This document shows positions 24,377 to 30,484 of a DNA stretch of 30,484 nucleotides, one piece after another. The stretch is from positions 1 through 30,484 of the forward strand of contig CAYJQO010000006.1 of NCBI GenBank assembly GCA_964372445.1, read 5' to 3'. Position numbers and translations under genes: made by a program. Origin of the DNA: CAYJQO01 sp964372445 (GTDB lineage: Bacteria > Patescibacteriota > Minisyncoccia > UBA6257 > GWB1-50-10). The notes beneath the pieces were generated by a model that had not been told where the DNA came from, did not search any database, and saw only the letters and a list, made by a program, of their open reading frames with translations. The number at the start of each line of letters is the position of its first letter. Within the stretch, counting starts at the first letter, position 1.

Positions 24377-24697
24377 CTATGTAATTTTGCTTCCGGGAGC
24401 GACCGGCCTCTCCGGCACCAGGATGATGGGCCTGCCGTCATCCGCGGCGAGAATCATGCCCTGGCTCTCGAACCCCATAATCTGCCTCGGCTCCAGGTTT
24501 GCCACAACGGCTACCTCTCGCCCAAGCAGCCCTTCCGGCTCATACATCGTTCCGATGCCGGCAATCACCTGCCGCTCCTCGCCACCGCCAAGGTTAAGCG
24601 CCAACCTGAGCAGCTTTGACGAATTTGGGACCCGCTCGGCATGCTCAACCCGAGCCACGCGGAGATCCACCTGTTGAAAATCCTCAAAGGCGAGCAT
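24377..24697 (-). CDS. Stand-alone tRNA-binding domain protein (MetG C-terminal / CsaA type)
   Basis: The 106-residue protein is a single OB-fold tRNA-binding domain. FEDFQQVDLRVARVEHAERVPNSSKLLRL, then RQVIAGI, VAVVANLEPRQIMGFESQGMILAA and a GSKI end are the family hallmarks. In methionyl-tRNA synthetase this domain raises tRNA affinity; free copies may act in trans with a synthetase or as a CsaA-like chaperone. I chose the ATG at 24697 because the extended -10 (TGA TATAGT) ends ten bases upstream. Confidence 0.9.
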   Translation of the reverse strand: MLAFEDFQQVDLRVARVEHAERVPNSSKLLRLALNLGGGEERQVIAGIGTMYEPEGLLGREVAVVANLEPRQIMGFESQGMILAADDGRPIILVPERPVAPGSKIT

Positions 24698-24707
24698 GGT
24701 GTGCCTT

Positions 24708-24716
24708 ACTATATCA
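24708..24716 (-). promoter_or_regulatory. Extended -10 of the tRNA-binding gene (TGA TATAGT)
   Basis: TATAGT (24708-24713) with TG one base upstream ends ten bases before the ATG, so the leader should be about 3 nt. Confidence 0.55.
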
Positions 24717-24745
24717 GCCCGGTCGGCTCGGCACCACCGGAGCAC

Positions 24746-25084
24746 CTACCGAGGCCTGTGGCCGTCCCGTGAAAGCACCCGCCCCTTGTAGCGAACGATG
24801 TCGTGCTTGATGGTTTCCCGTACGGCATCGATCGCGGCTCGGACATCGGTATCGTACCGCTCCGCGCGCAGCGTGCGACCGGGTAGGCGGATGGTTGCCT
24901 CGGCGTAGTAGACGTCGCCGTGTCGGTGGTGCTTCGTCGAGCGCGCAATCTCAATGAACGCCGTAACCTCACCATTAATCTCGAAACGCTTGAGGTAGCG
25001 ATCGAGCGAACCGATTTTACCTTCCACGTACTCACGGATCGCCGTGGTAAGCTCAAGGCGGACCCCTGCTATTTCAATCCTCAT
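24746..25084 (-). CDS. Ribosome hibernation promoting factor (HPF/RaiA family, short form)
   Basis: The 112-residue protein matches the HPF/RaiA domain: MRIEIAGVRLELTTAIREYVEGKIGSL, then VTAFIEIARSTKHHRHGDVYYAEATIRLPGRTLRAE, and IDAVRETIKHDIVRYKGR. The family binds the 30S subunit in the tRNA and mRNA channel and inactivates ribosomes in starved cells. It lacks the C-terminal dimerisation domain of long HPF. I chose the ATG at 25084; a GTG 13 codons upstream is open but gives an atypical N-terminus. An extended -10 lies about 90 bases upstream. Confidence 0.9.
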   Translation of the reverse strand: MRIEIAGVRLELTTAIREYVEGKIGSLDRYLKRFEINGEVTAFIEIARSTKHHRHGDVYYAEATIRLPGRTLRAERYDTDVRAAIDAVRETIKHDIVRYKGRVLSRDGHRPR

Positions 25085-25173
25085 AGGTGCGGTGGCACGC
25101 TCGGCTCCTTGGAGCCACGACACCCGTTACCGACTTTGCCGGCGAGCAGCCACGTGGAAATATGTACCTCATA

Positions 25174-25182
25174 TGTATAGCA
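25174..25182 (-). promoter_or_regulatory. Extended -10 promoter upstream of the hibernation factor (TGC TATACA)
   Basis: TATACA (25174-25179) is preceded by TGC on the minus strand. Transcription would start near 25167, leaving a leader of about 80 nt, unlike the leaderless neighbours. Confidence 0.5.
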
Positions 25183-25199
25183 AAAATGTGGCACGGATG

Positions 25200-25220
25200 C
25201 TAGTGGATAACCTAGCCACT
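25200..25220. repeat. Solo copy of the CTAGTGG-TAACC repeat
   Basis: CTAGTGGATAACC at 25200-25212 differs by one base from CTAGTGGCTAACC at the end of the four-helix-bundle cassette (2302-2290, minus strand). It is followed by TAGCCACT, so AGTGG and CCACT can form a small stem. Confidence 0.55.
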
Positions 25221-25227
25221 CCCGGCG

Positions 25228-25791
25228 CTAGAGGCTGAGCGATGGTGCAATGCCACGAAGCGCATCGAGGGAAATGGCTATGAACGCCTCAAGGGGTAGG
25301 CCCTCAGCTACGCACCGCAAAATCTCGTCCCGGTTCACCCCGCGGGCAAAATCCTTTTCCCTAAACCGCCGGATGACCCGTTCCGGAGCCAGATCAGCCA
25401 ACTTCCTGCTCGGCAGCACCAGGGCAGCAGCAACAATGAGGCCGGAAATGGCATCGGCGCATATGAGGCACCGCTCCAGCTGGCTCTCAAGCGGCAACCC
25501 ATGGGCATCATTGTGCACCTTCACGGCACGAACGACCGCCGGTGGAAACCCGCGCTCCTCAAGCCACGTCGCCGCAAGGAGACTGTGCTCTCCGAGATGC
25601 TCCTTGGTTACCTCATAGTCAACATCGTGGAGCAAGCCGGCGAGTCCCCAGGTTTCCTCGCCCTCATGGAAGTGGCGGGCGAGCCCACGCATGATCGCCT
25701 CAACCGCGTACGAGTGGCGCCGAAGGTTTGGATCCTTGAGCTTCGATGCAAGGAACTCACGTGCCTCGTGCGATAGGTTTCGTTCCGACAC
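25228..25791 (-). CDS. HD-domain phosphohydrolase
   Basis: The 187-residue protein carries the metal-binding HD pattern: His26 (RRHSYAVE), HDVDYE (His55-Asp56), His93 in VKVHNDAHG and Asp113 in ICADAISG. This small, single-domain type is widespread and acts on nucleotides or other phosphate esters; the substrate cannot be told. The start is a GTG at 25791, nine bases after the EamA gene stop, so it is probably translated from the same transcript. No Shine-Dalgarno is visible. Confidence 0.88.
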   Translation of the reverse strand: MSERNLSHEAREFLASKLKDPNLRRHSYAVEAIMRGLARHFHEGEETWGLAGLLHDVDYEVTKEHLGEHSLLAATWLEERGFPPAVVRAVKVHNDAHGLPLESQLERCLICADAISGLIVAAALVLPSRKLADLAPERVIRRFREKDFARGVNRDEILRCVAEGLPLEAFIAISLDALRGIAPSLSL

Positions 25792-25800
25792 GTTGCTGCA

Positions 25801-26673
25801 CTAGAGCACCATCAGCAGTGCCCCGCCGACGATGATGAGCGAGGCGATTGATTTCCGTATCAGGTTCCGCTCATGGAAGAGCTCGCCGCCGATCACGGTC
25901 GTGAAGAAACCGGAAATTCGCTTGAGGCTCAGGACAAGTCCCACGTAGGCGATCCGCACCGCCTCGGCCTGCGCGTACCGGTATGCGACCGTGAGCACCG
26001 CCACGATGAAGATGAGCACGCCGGCAGTTTTAAGTCCATGCACGATACCCCGCGTACCATTATGGAATATAGAAATCATCACAAAGAAGTGGAATGCTAG
26101 GAAGGTATGGGCAAATGCGATGTAGGCTTCTGGCTGGAACTGGTACCTGGCGAGCAGGATACGATCGAAGAGCCCGGTGACACTGTAGAGCGCAAGGGCG
26201 ATGAGGATGTAGTGGATGTACCGAGACCGGATGAACACGCGGATAGGTTCCAGGAGGTCGTGGTGGGGCTTCGTCTCAAGGGCGTACGATCCGAGCAGGA
26301 GCAGGCCGGCGCCAACCCCCTGCATCCTGGTGAGCTGCTCCCCGAGAAATAGGTACGCGAGGAATATGGTGATGCTCGGACCGAGCACGAGGAGTGGCGA
26401 TGATTCGCTCACCTCCATGTGCCGGATGCTCTTCGAAACCAGAAAAAAGGCTGCCGCGCCAAGGATTGACGTAAAGAACAGAATGACAAGCGGGGGAAGC
26501 TCAAGTCGCTGGTAGTCAATGGTGAAGAAGAGCGGGGCCGAAATGAGCGCGCTCAAGACCGCTAAAACCGCCGAGAACTCCATCGCATGCTCCTTGAGCA
26601 GTGCCTTCTTTTGGATGAGGGTCGCCGCCGAGAGCAGCAGGGCGGAGAGCAGCGTGTAGCTGAACCACGTCAT
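25801..26673 (-). CDS. EamA/DMT-superfamily transporter
   Basis: The 290-residue protein has about ten hydrophobic segments arranged as two EamA halves: the first ends with LGPSITIFLAYLFLGEQLTRMQGVGAGLLLLGSYAL and the second with LKRISGFFTTVIGGELFHERNLIRKSIASLIIVGGALLMVL. The family exports or imports small metabolites across the inner membrane; the substrate is unknown. A TACAAT ends nine bases before the ATG, which predicts a nearly leaderless message. The HD-domain gene follows nine bases downstream. Confidence 0.9.
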   Translation of the reverse strand: MTWFSYTLLSALLLSAATLIQKKALLKEHAMEFSAVLAVLSALISAPLFFTIDYQRLELPPLVILFFTSILGAAAFFLVSKSIRHMEVSESSPLLVLGPSITIFLAYLFLGEQLTRMQGVGAGLLLLGSYALETKPHHDLLEPIRVFIRSRYIHYILIALALYSVTGLFDRILLARYQFQPEAYIAFAHTFLAFHFFVMISIFHNGTRGIVHGLKTAGVLIFIVAVLTVAYRYAQAEAVRIAYVGLVLSLKRISGFFTTVIGGELFHERNLIRKSIASLIIVGGALLMVL

Positions 26674-26682
26674 CGCTACCTC

Positions 26683-26688
26683 ATTGTA
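26683..26688 (-). promoter_or_regulatory. -10 element of the EamA transporter gene (TACAAT)
   Basis: TACAAT ends nine bases before the ATG at 26673; no clear -35 is visible. Confidence 0.5.
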
Positions 26689-26721
26689 CCGGAAATAGTC
26701 GGCTCCTGCCTCGGGAACAGA

Positions 26722-26743
26722 AGCCGCCCGGGTCCGGGCGGCT
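26722..26743 (-). terminator. GC-rich hairpin terminator of the Cys-rich mini-protein gene
   Basis: AGCCGCCC and GGGCGGCT form an 8-bp stem, extendable to 10, with a short loop. On the minus strand TTCTGTT follows, a weak T-run. Confidence 0.6.
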
Positions 26744-26765
26744 GGATGTGCGCCTCAGCCTGTCG

Positions 26766-26969
26766 CTAGCAGCACGTGCACTTCGATTCCATAAGCTTCA
26801 TGAGACCGGCGAGCATAACAATGATGGGCCAGACGATCATCACAATCCCCGAGCCAAGCACATCGAGCGCCTGGAGCAGGAACACCAACCCGAAGAGGAC
26901 TACGAGGAGCGGCATCGTCTTGTGGTGGGGACACTTGCACATGTTCTTCTGCTGCATCACGTCGTCCAT
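26766..26969 (-). CDS. Two-helix membrane mini-protein with cysteine-rich ends
   Basis: The 67-residue product has a polar N-terminus with MCKCPHHK, two hydrophobic helices (LLVVLFGLVFLLQALDVL and GIVMIVWPIIVMLAGLMKLM), and a C-terminus KCTCC. With both ends on the same side of the membrane, Cys and His residues from the two tails could jointly bind a metal or a cluster. I have seen similar short proteins in Parcubacteria but know no function. The ATG at 26969 is my choice; the frame is open 19 codons upstream. Confidence 0.72.
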   Translation of the reverse strand: MDDVMQQKNMCKCPHHKTMPLLVVLFGLVFLLQALDVLGSGIVMIVWPIIVMLAGLMKLMESKCTCC

Positions 26970-27045
26970 GGTAATTACGGGAACATTGTCTGAGATACTC
27001 CGCGACCTTTCCCAGTATGGTACCACAACGCGCGGAACGCTGCCA

Positions 27046-27086
27046 CAAAAACAGGAACAGCCCCGACCACCAGGTCAGGGCTGTTC
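27046..27086 (-). terminator. Intrinsic terminator of the RNA-binding protein gene
   Basis: A stem of GAACAGCCC with GGGCTGTTC (27055-27063 and 27078-27086) continues as GACC/GGTC with loop ACCA. CTGTTTTTG follows on the minus strand. Confidence 0.85.
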
Positions 27087-27096
27087 GCGGGTTTGC

Positions 27097-27432
27097 CTAC
27101 CAGCCACCTCGGCGACCGGCGCCGAAGTCCCGTCCACCACCGCCGCGGCCACCGAACCCACCGCCATCCCGGCGAGGGGGTCGTGCCTCGAGCGGCCTGG
27201 CCTCGTTCACGGTAACCGTCCGGCCATCGAGCTCTTTCCCGTTGAACATCTCGATCGCCTTCGTGGCCTCTTCATCAGAAGACATCTCCACGAAACCGAA
27301 TCCCTTCGAGCGACCGGAGAACTTGTCGGTGATGACCGTTGCCGATTGCACCGTGCCAGCCTGGGCGAACGCTTCGCGCAAACCGTCGTCGGTCGTGTTG
27401 TAGGACAACCCGCCGACGTATAGCTTCTTAGC
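27097..27432 (-). CDS. RRM-type RNA-binding protein with Gly/Arg-rich tail
   Basis: The 111-residue protein has one RNA recognition motif: RNP2 KLYVGGLSY (4-12) and RNP1 SKGFGFVEM, followed by an RGG-like tail rich in Gly, Arg and Phe (from about residue 85). Such small single-RRM proteins are common in cyanobacteria and CPR and act as RNA chaperones, often cold-responsive. A strong promoter lies about 140 bases upstream, giving the longest leader in the window; that leader could carry regulation. No Shine-Dalgarno precedes the ATG. Confidence 0.93.
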   Translation of the reverse strand, partial: AKKLYVGGLSYNTTDDGLREAFAQAGTVQSATVITDKFSGRSKGFGFVEMSSDEEATKAIEMFNGKELDGRTVTVNEARPLEARPPRRDGGGFGGRGGGGRDFGAGRRGGW

Positions 27433-27571
27433 CATGTGCTGCACTGTTCGTAGTAGGGCGACCACTCACCTGGTGTACGCTCCGAGATCATACGATCCCG
27501 AAAGTTGATCCTACGAGCGGTGGTCCGCCCAAGGAGAACCAATTGAGAAAACCTACCGTCCTAAATTGGAC
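27433..27571 (-). other. Long 5' leader of the RRM gene
   Basis: About 139 nt separate the predicted transcription start from the ATG. It holds a small GATC-GTAT-GATC hairpin and no convincing ORF or known riboswitch. Long leaders are common in cold-shock RNA-binding genes. Confidence 0.4.
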
Positions 27572-27577
27572 CCCTCC

Positions 27578-27605
27578 AGTATACCTGAACAGAACGAAAA
27601 GTCAA
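27578..27605 (-). promoter_or_regulatory. Promoter of the RRM gene (TTGACT-N16-TATACT)
   Basis: The -35 TTGACT is at 27600-27605 and overlaps the msrB stop. The -10 TATACT is at 27578-27583, 16 bp apart. This is a strong housekeeping-type promoter. Confidence 0.75.
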
Positions 27606-28036
27606 GTGCCATCCGGTTCCAGGCGTAGACAGATGGAGTTGATGCAGTAGCGCTTGCCCCCTTTTGGTAGGCCGCCCGCCCGACCGGAACGGTACGTTTC
27701 GGGCAGGTCGTCAAAGACATGCCCCAGATGCGAGCCACACCGCTTGCAGCGCACCTCCACCCGCCCCATCCCGTGGCTCCGGTCTTCCCGGAGCTCCACG
27801 CGCTCACGGTTTACCGGATCAGTGAAGCTTGGCCAGCCGGTACCAGAATCGAACTTGGCATCCGACGCAAAAAGCTCGGCCCCGCAGGCCGAGCAGCGGT
27901 ACACGCCACGAGCTTTCTCGTGCGCGTACTTCCCGGAGAACGGTGGTTCGGTCCCCTGCTCGCGCATGACACGGTACTGCTCGGGCGTGAGCCGCTGCCT
28001 CCACTCTGCATCACTCCCCGGCAACGCATCGCCCAT
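27602..28036 (-). CDS. msrB: Peptide-methionine (R)-S-oxide reductase
   Basis: The 144-residue enzyme reduces methionine R-sulfoxide in proteins. It has the zinc-binding pairs CSAC and CKRC, GTGWPSF, HLGHVFDD, and the catalytic Cys in KRYCINS. Length is normal for the MsrB domain and there is no signal peptide, so it is cytosolic. I chose the ATG at 28036; the upstream extension overlaps the neighbouring gene. It lies five bases after the cupredoxin-like gene and is co-transcribed with it. Confidence 0.96.
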   Translation of the reverse strand: MGDALPGSDAEWRQRLTPEQYRVMREQGTEPPFSGKYAHEKARGVYRCSACGAELFASDAKFDSGTGWPSFTDPVNRERVELREDRSHGMGRVEVRCKRCGSHLGHVFDDLPETYRSGRAGGLPKGGKRYCINSICLRLEPDGT

Positions 28037-28041
28037 GGGCG

Positions 28042-28347
28042 CTAGCGTACCGTAACCGTGCCTCTCATCCACTGGTTCAGGTGATCGTGCATGGGGCACG
28101 CCTTCGCCTCAAGGAAGGTACGTGAGTAGGTGCCGCCCAGCTTGAGCGGCCCCAGGGCGTCGAAGCCTGGGCAGATGTTATGAAGTGGCGGAACTGGAGG
28201 TTCAATGGAACCCACGCGGCCTACCGGCTCGGCCGGACCCTTGCTAGCAAAGTAGTACACGCCGCCAGCAACAACTACCAGAATGATAACCACTAGCGCA
28301 ACCACCGTGGAAGAGAAACCGCTGCGGGGATGTTGGAATCTGAACAT
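28042..28347 (-). CDS. Membrane-anchored, shortened cupredoxin-like protein
   Basis: The 101-residue protein has one N-terminal membrane helix (about 13-33), a short linker, then a domain resembling the second half of a plastocyanin fold: LHNICPGFDALGPLKLGGTY with a possible ligand His56, and ACPMHDHLNQWMRGTVTV with Cys84, His87 and Met94 spaced like a type 1 copper site. The first beta strands of the usual 90-100-residue cupredoxin appear to be missing. It would face outward and carry electrons or bind copper. TATACT ends eight bases before the ATG at 28347, so the start is chosen as leaderless; a GTG six bases earlier is in frame. msrB follows in the same transcript. Confidence 0.75.
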   Translation of the reverse strand: MFRFQHPRSGFSSTVVALVVIILVVVAGGVYYFASKGPAEPVGRVGSIEPPVPPLHNICPGFDALGPLKLGGTYSRTFLEAKACPMHDHLNQWMRGTVTVR

Positions 28348-28355
28348 GCTCACAG

Positions 28356-28361
28356 AGTATA
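28356..28361 (-). promoter_or_regulatory. -10 element of the cupredoxin-msrB unit (TATACT)
   Basis: TATACT ends eight bases before the ATG at 28347, which predicts a leaderless transcript. Confidence 0.55.
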
Positions 28362-28469
28362 CATCACGGTTGCCTCTGGCGATAGGCTATCAATGTTTAG
28401 GGCGCAGCCACCGATGGACGATGGTGATACTAGAAACGTAGGGGCTCTTTAGTTGGTACGCCCGGCAGG

Positions 28470-28478
28470 TGCTATAGT
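28470..28478 (+). promoter_or_regulatory. Extended -10 promoter of uppP (TGC TATAGT)
   Basis: TATAGT (28473-28478) preceded by TGC ends eight bases before the uppP ATG. No ribosome binding site fits between them. Confidence 0.65.
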
Positions 28479-28486
28479 GTGATGTA

Positions 28487-29272
28487 ATGACGTTCGTGCA
28501 CGCGCTGGTACTGGGAATGGTAGAAGGCTTCACCGAGTTTCTCCCGATCTCCTCCACCGCGCACCTCATCATCACCTCCCGGCTCCTCGGGCTCCCAGAA
28601 ACGGAATTCCTGAAGAGCTTCACGGTAGCCATTCAGCTGGGCGCCATCCTCGCCGTGGTGGTGCTCTACGCCCGACGCCTCCTGACCGACTGGGAAATGA
28701 GCAAGCGGATCATCGCCGCCTTCATCCCGACCGCGCTGGTCGGCCTCCTGCTCTACCAGCTCATCAAGGGTGTGCTCCTCGAGAGCTACCACACGGTCAT
28801 CGTGGCGCTCTTCCTGGGCGGCGTTGCCCTCATCGCGTTCGAGCGCCTACGCAGGCGGGCGAGCGGTGAGGCCACCGACACCGAGGAGGATGTGCGCTAC
28901 CTCTCCTACCCCAAGACGGTCCTCATTGGGTGTGCCCAGGCGCTCGCCGTGGTCCCCGGGGTATCCCGAGCCGCGGCAACCATCGTGGGCGGGATGCTCC
29001 TCGGGGTGAGCCGACAGGCCATCGTTGAGTTCTCATTCCTACTGGCGGTCCCCACCATGGCCGCGGCAACCGGGTACGACCTGCTGAAAAACGCCGGCGC
29101 CTTCACGCTCCAGGACGTGCACCTGCTGATCGTCGGGTTCATCACGTCCTTCGCCTTCGCGCTCATCGGCATCCGGTACCTCCTCGGCTACATCAGGCGA
29201 AGCTCATTCACCGGTTTCGGGGTGTACCGTATCATCGCCGCAATTGCGTTCGCGCTCCTGCTCATCCGGTAG
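28487..29272 (+). CDS. uppP: Undecaprenyl-diphosphatase
   Basis: The 261-residue membrane enzyme (BacA/UppP family) removes a phosphate from undecaprenyl diphosphate to recycle the lipid carrier for cell-wall synthesis. The two family motifs are present: EGFTEFLPISSTAHL (residues 13-27) and VPGVSRAAATIVGGMLLG in the second half, with about eight membrane helices. Length is close to the family norm. Its function links it to the peptidoglycan transpeptidase fusion elsewhere in the window. The transcript should be leaderless. Confidence 0.96.
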   Translation: MTFVHALVLGMVEGFTEFLPISSTAHLIITSRLLGLPETEFLKSFTVAIQLGAILAVVVLYARRLLTDWEMSKRIIAAFIPTALVGLLLYQLIKGVLLESYHTVIVALFLGGVALIAFERLRRRASGEATDTEEDVRYLSYPKTVLIGCAQALAVVPGVSRAAATIVGGMLLGVSRQAIVEFSFLLAVPTMAAATGYDLLKNAGAFTLQDVHLLIVGFITSFAFALIGIRYLLGYIRRSSFTGFGVYRIIAAIAFALLLIR

Positions 29273-29293
29273 GGCCGCAGCAATCGGCCGGCA

Positions 29294-29302
29294 TGCTACA
29301 CT
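29294..29302 (+). promoter_or_regulatory. Extended -10 of the small EamA gene (TGC TACACT)
   Basis: TACACT (29297-29302) preceded by TGC ends eight bases before the ATG at 29311; a leaderless message is predicted. Confidence 0.6.
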
Positions 29303-29310
29303 AGAACCTG

Positions 29311-29730
29311 ATGCTCTGGATTGTCTTCGGGATTCTCTCGGCCGTGTCAGCGGCCCTCGTTGCCATCTTCGGGAAGATCGGCATCGCGAACGTGGACTCT
29401 ACGCTTGCCACCACCGTGCGCGCCCTGGTCATGGCCGTGTTCCTCTTTCTGGTCTCGGTTCTCCTCGGCAAGTTCCGACTCCTCGCGGGAATCACGAACC
29501 AGGCGCTCCTCTTCATTGTCCTCTCCGGGCTGGCCGGAGCCCTCTCGTGGCTCTTCTACTTCTACGCGCTAAAGCTCGGCCCCGCATCTGGGGTCGTGGC
29601 GCTCGACCGCTTGAGCGTGGTCTTCGCCATCGTTCTCGCCTTCCTCTTCCTGAGTGAATCGCTCACCTGGCGGACGGGAGTCGGAGCAGCTCTCATCACC
29701 CTAGGGGCAATTCTTGTCGCGCTACGGTAG
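29311..29730 (+). CDS. Single-domain EamA membrane protein
   Basis: The 139-residue protein is one EamA half with five hydrophobic segments and the family end FAIVLAFLFLSESLTWRTGVGAALITLGAILVAL. Full DMT transporters contain two such halves, so this one should work as a homodimer, like small paired EamA proteins of other bacteria. The substrate is unknown. It follows uppP by 38 bases but has its own -10 element. Confidence 0.88.
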   Translation: MLWIVFGILSAVSAALVAIFGKIGIANVDSTLATTVRALVMAVFLFLVSVLLGKFRLLAGITNQALLFIVLSGLAGALSWLFYFYALKLGPASGVVALDRLSVVFAIVLAFLFLSESLTWRTGVGAALITLGAILVALR

Positions 29731-29731
29731 C

Positions 29732-29769
29732 GGCTCTCGAGCGCTGCTACCGGCTGACGCGTGAGAGCC
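29732..29769. terminator. Possible hairpin between convergent genes
   Basis: GGCTCTC (29732-29738) and GAGAGCC (29763-29769) can pair around a 24-nt loop. There is no T-run, so it is a weak candidate serving either strand. Confidence 0.3.
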
Positions 29770-29773
29770 TGCC

Positions 29774-29995
29774 TCAAGGCTTCGGCCTGTTGTGCCGCAT
29801 GTTATCCAACGCCCAGGTGTACTCAATGATCAGCACCGGGATCCACTGCGGCTCACCATGGACAATGAACATGGGGACGCCGAAGATGATCGCAGCCGTG
29901 TTGATGATGAAGAAGGCAACGTCGTAGTACTCCTCATGCCGAGACCGCTCCTCGTTGTTCGTGATGTAGAGGAACCACCTCCAAAGCTTCTCCAT
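29774..29995 (-). CDS. Small membrane protein of unknown function
   Basis: The 73-residue protein has one long hydrophobic stretch (VAFFIINTAAIIFGVPMFIVHG) and a second weaker one (WIPVLIIEYTWALDNM). It has charged, aromatic ends. I do not recognise the family. Support for it being real is the well-placed extended -10 (TGC TATATT) ending six bases before the ATG, and membrane-protein composition. Confidence 0.65.
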   Translation of the reverse strand: MEKLWRWFLYITNNEERSRHEEYYDVAFFIINTAAIIFGVPMFIVHGEPQWIPVLIIEYTWALDNMRHNRPKP

Positions 29996-30001
29996 GCGTT
30001 C

Positions 30002-30010
30002 AATATAGCA
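30002..30010 (-). promoter_or_regulatory. Extended -10 of the 73-residue membrane protein (TGC TATATT)
   Basis: TATATT (30002-30007) preceded by TGC ends six bases before the ATG. TTGCAG lies 17 bp upstream as a partial -35. Confidence 0.55.
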
Positions 30011-30076
30011 ATGTAGGTGCTATGCTGCAAATCGATAGTTCCTCAATCCCAAGCTTGGCTCGTGTTAGTGTAGGTG

Positions 30077-30118
30077 AAATAAAAACCACCCCGAGAGAAA
30101 TCGAAGGATGGTTTTTAT
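30077..30118 (-). terminator. Intrinsic terminator of the cold-shock gene
   Basis: ATAAAAACCA (30079-30088) pairs with TGGTTTTTAT (30109-30118), extended by CC/GG. The minus-strand transcript ends in TTTTTATTT. Confidence 0.8.
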
Positions 30119-30128
30119 GGGTTGGCGC

Positions 30129-30326
30129 TTAGGCGCGCGACACGTTCGTGGCGCTCGGACCCTTTTCCCCATTCACGACCTCAAAGGTAACGGCGTCGCC
30201 GACCTTCAGTTCGTCGAACGTCACCCCCTTTAACTCGTTAGAGTGAAAGAAGAGATCCTTCGTTTCGCCTTCACGGGCAATGAATCCGAATCCTCGCTCC
30301 GTGAGCGTTTTGATGGTTCCTTTCAT
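30129..30326 (-). CDS. Cold-shock domain protein (CspA family)
   Basis: The 65-residue protein is a single cold-shock domain that binds single-stranded RNA and DNA as a chaperone. RNP1 is RGFGFIAREG and RNP2 is DLFFHSNEL, and the length is typical. The N-terminus MKGTIKTLTERGFGF is standard, which fixes the start. The promoter TTGACA-N16-TACCAT lies about 70 bases upstream, giving a leader of about 60 nt, and a good terminator follows. Confidence 0.96.
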   Translation of the reverse strand: MKGTIKTLTERGFGFIAREGETKDLFFHSNELKGVTFDELKVGDAVTFEVVNGEKGPSATNVSRA

Positions 30327-30392
30327 GTGATGTCATTCATCAATTGCTCCAGAAACTCGACCACGTTTCTTCTGCTTCGTTTCCATTGCTCA

Positions 30393-30420
30393 ATGGTAGC
30401 GGGTGAACAAATTTTGTCAA
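30393..30420 (-). promoter_or_regulatory. Promoter of the cold-shock gene (TTGACA-N16-TACCAT)
   Basis: The -35 TTGACA is at 30415-30420 and the -10 TACCAT at 30393-30398, 16 bp apart. Confidence 0.65.
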
Positions 30421-30443
30421 GTGCTCCATACCCTGAATGCCTG

Positions 30444-30458
30444 CCCGCCTCCGGCGGG
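30444..30458. repeat. Short GC palindrome (CCCGCC-TCC-GGCGGG)
   Basis: A perfect 6-bp stem with a 3-nt loop lies upstream of the cold-shock promoter. I recognise this kind of palindrome as a dispersed repeat in Parcubacteria genomes. Confidence 0.5.
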
Positions 30459-30484
30459 AAATCCGACCGCTTTTCCGCGAAAAC

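Noticed and set aside
27207..27542. Alternative minus-strand ORF overlapping the RRM gene
   Set aside because: It is another frame of the RRM gene and its leader; the RRM frame has both RNP motifs.

Overview
The window reads as part of a GC-rich bacterial genome most like the Candidate Phyla Radiation (Patescibacteria, Parcubacteria-like). The signs are a transketolase split into two genes, a four-helix-bundle (S23/IVP-type) gene in an operon gap, a compact UvrA, a DUF5671 membrane protein, a stand-alone MetG-C-type tRNA-binding protein, many small membrane proteins, and very short or absent 5' leaders. This placement is inference; there is no rRNA or tRNA gene here. Two neighbouring genes fit it poorly: a protein ending in a type IX secretion (T9SS) sorting domain and a possible outer-membrane barrel. 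Either this lineage has unusual surface proteins or these genes were acquired. A run of 100 N (18323-18422) marks a scaffold join inside the first of them.

Layout. 1-10.7 kb (minus strand): gap, an L,D-transpeptidase/D,D-carboxypeptidase fusion, rpiB, rpe, a large secreted Ig-repeat protein, tktN, the four-helix-bundle cassette, tktC and a pilin-like FN3 protein that runs off the left edge. This mixes the non-oxidative pentose phosphate route with cell-surface genes. 10.7-14.7 kb: a small membrane protein, then uvrA, a SPOUT RNA methyltransferase and a DUF192 protein in one overlapping operon. 14.8-19.4 kb: two large secreted FN3 proteins. 19.56-20.5 kb: the barrel-like protein, divergent from the T9SS-tagged one. 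20.6-25.1 kb: uvrB, small membrane proteins, a tRNA-binding protein and a ribosome hibernation factor. 25.2-30.5 kb: an HD-domain protein, two EamA-type proteins, a Cys-rich mini-protein, an RRM protein, msrB with a shortened cupredoxin, uppP and a cold-shock protein.

Regulation. At least eleven genes have a good -10 element only 6-11 nt before the start codon, so their mRNAs should begin at or within a few bases of the start codon. uvrA and uvrB share an unusual promoter-like pattern, TTGACG-N17-TARGGT. The divergent surface-protein genes have perfect TTGACA boxes that form the arms of one palindrome. A small repeat family (CTAGTGGMTAACC) borders the four-helix-bundle gene and recurs alone near 25.2 kb, and a mobile palindrome lies in frame in uvrB. 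No intergenic stretch exceeds 300 bases.
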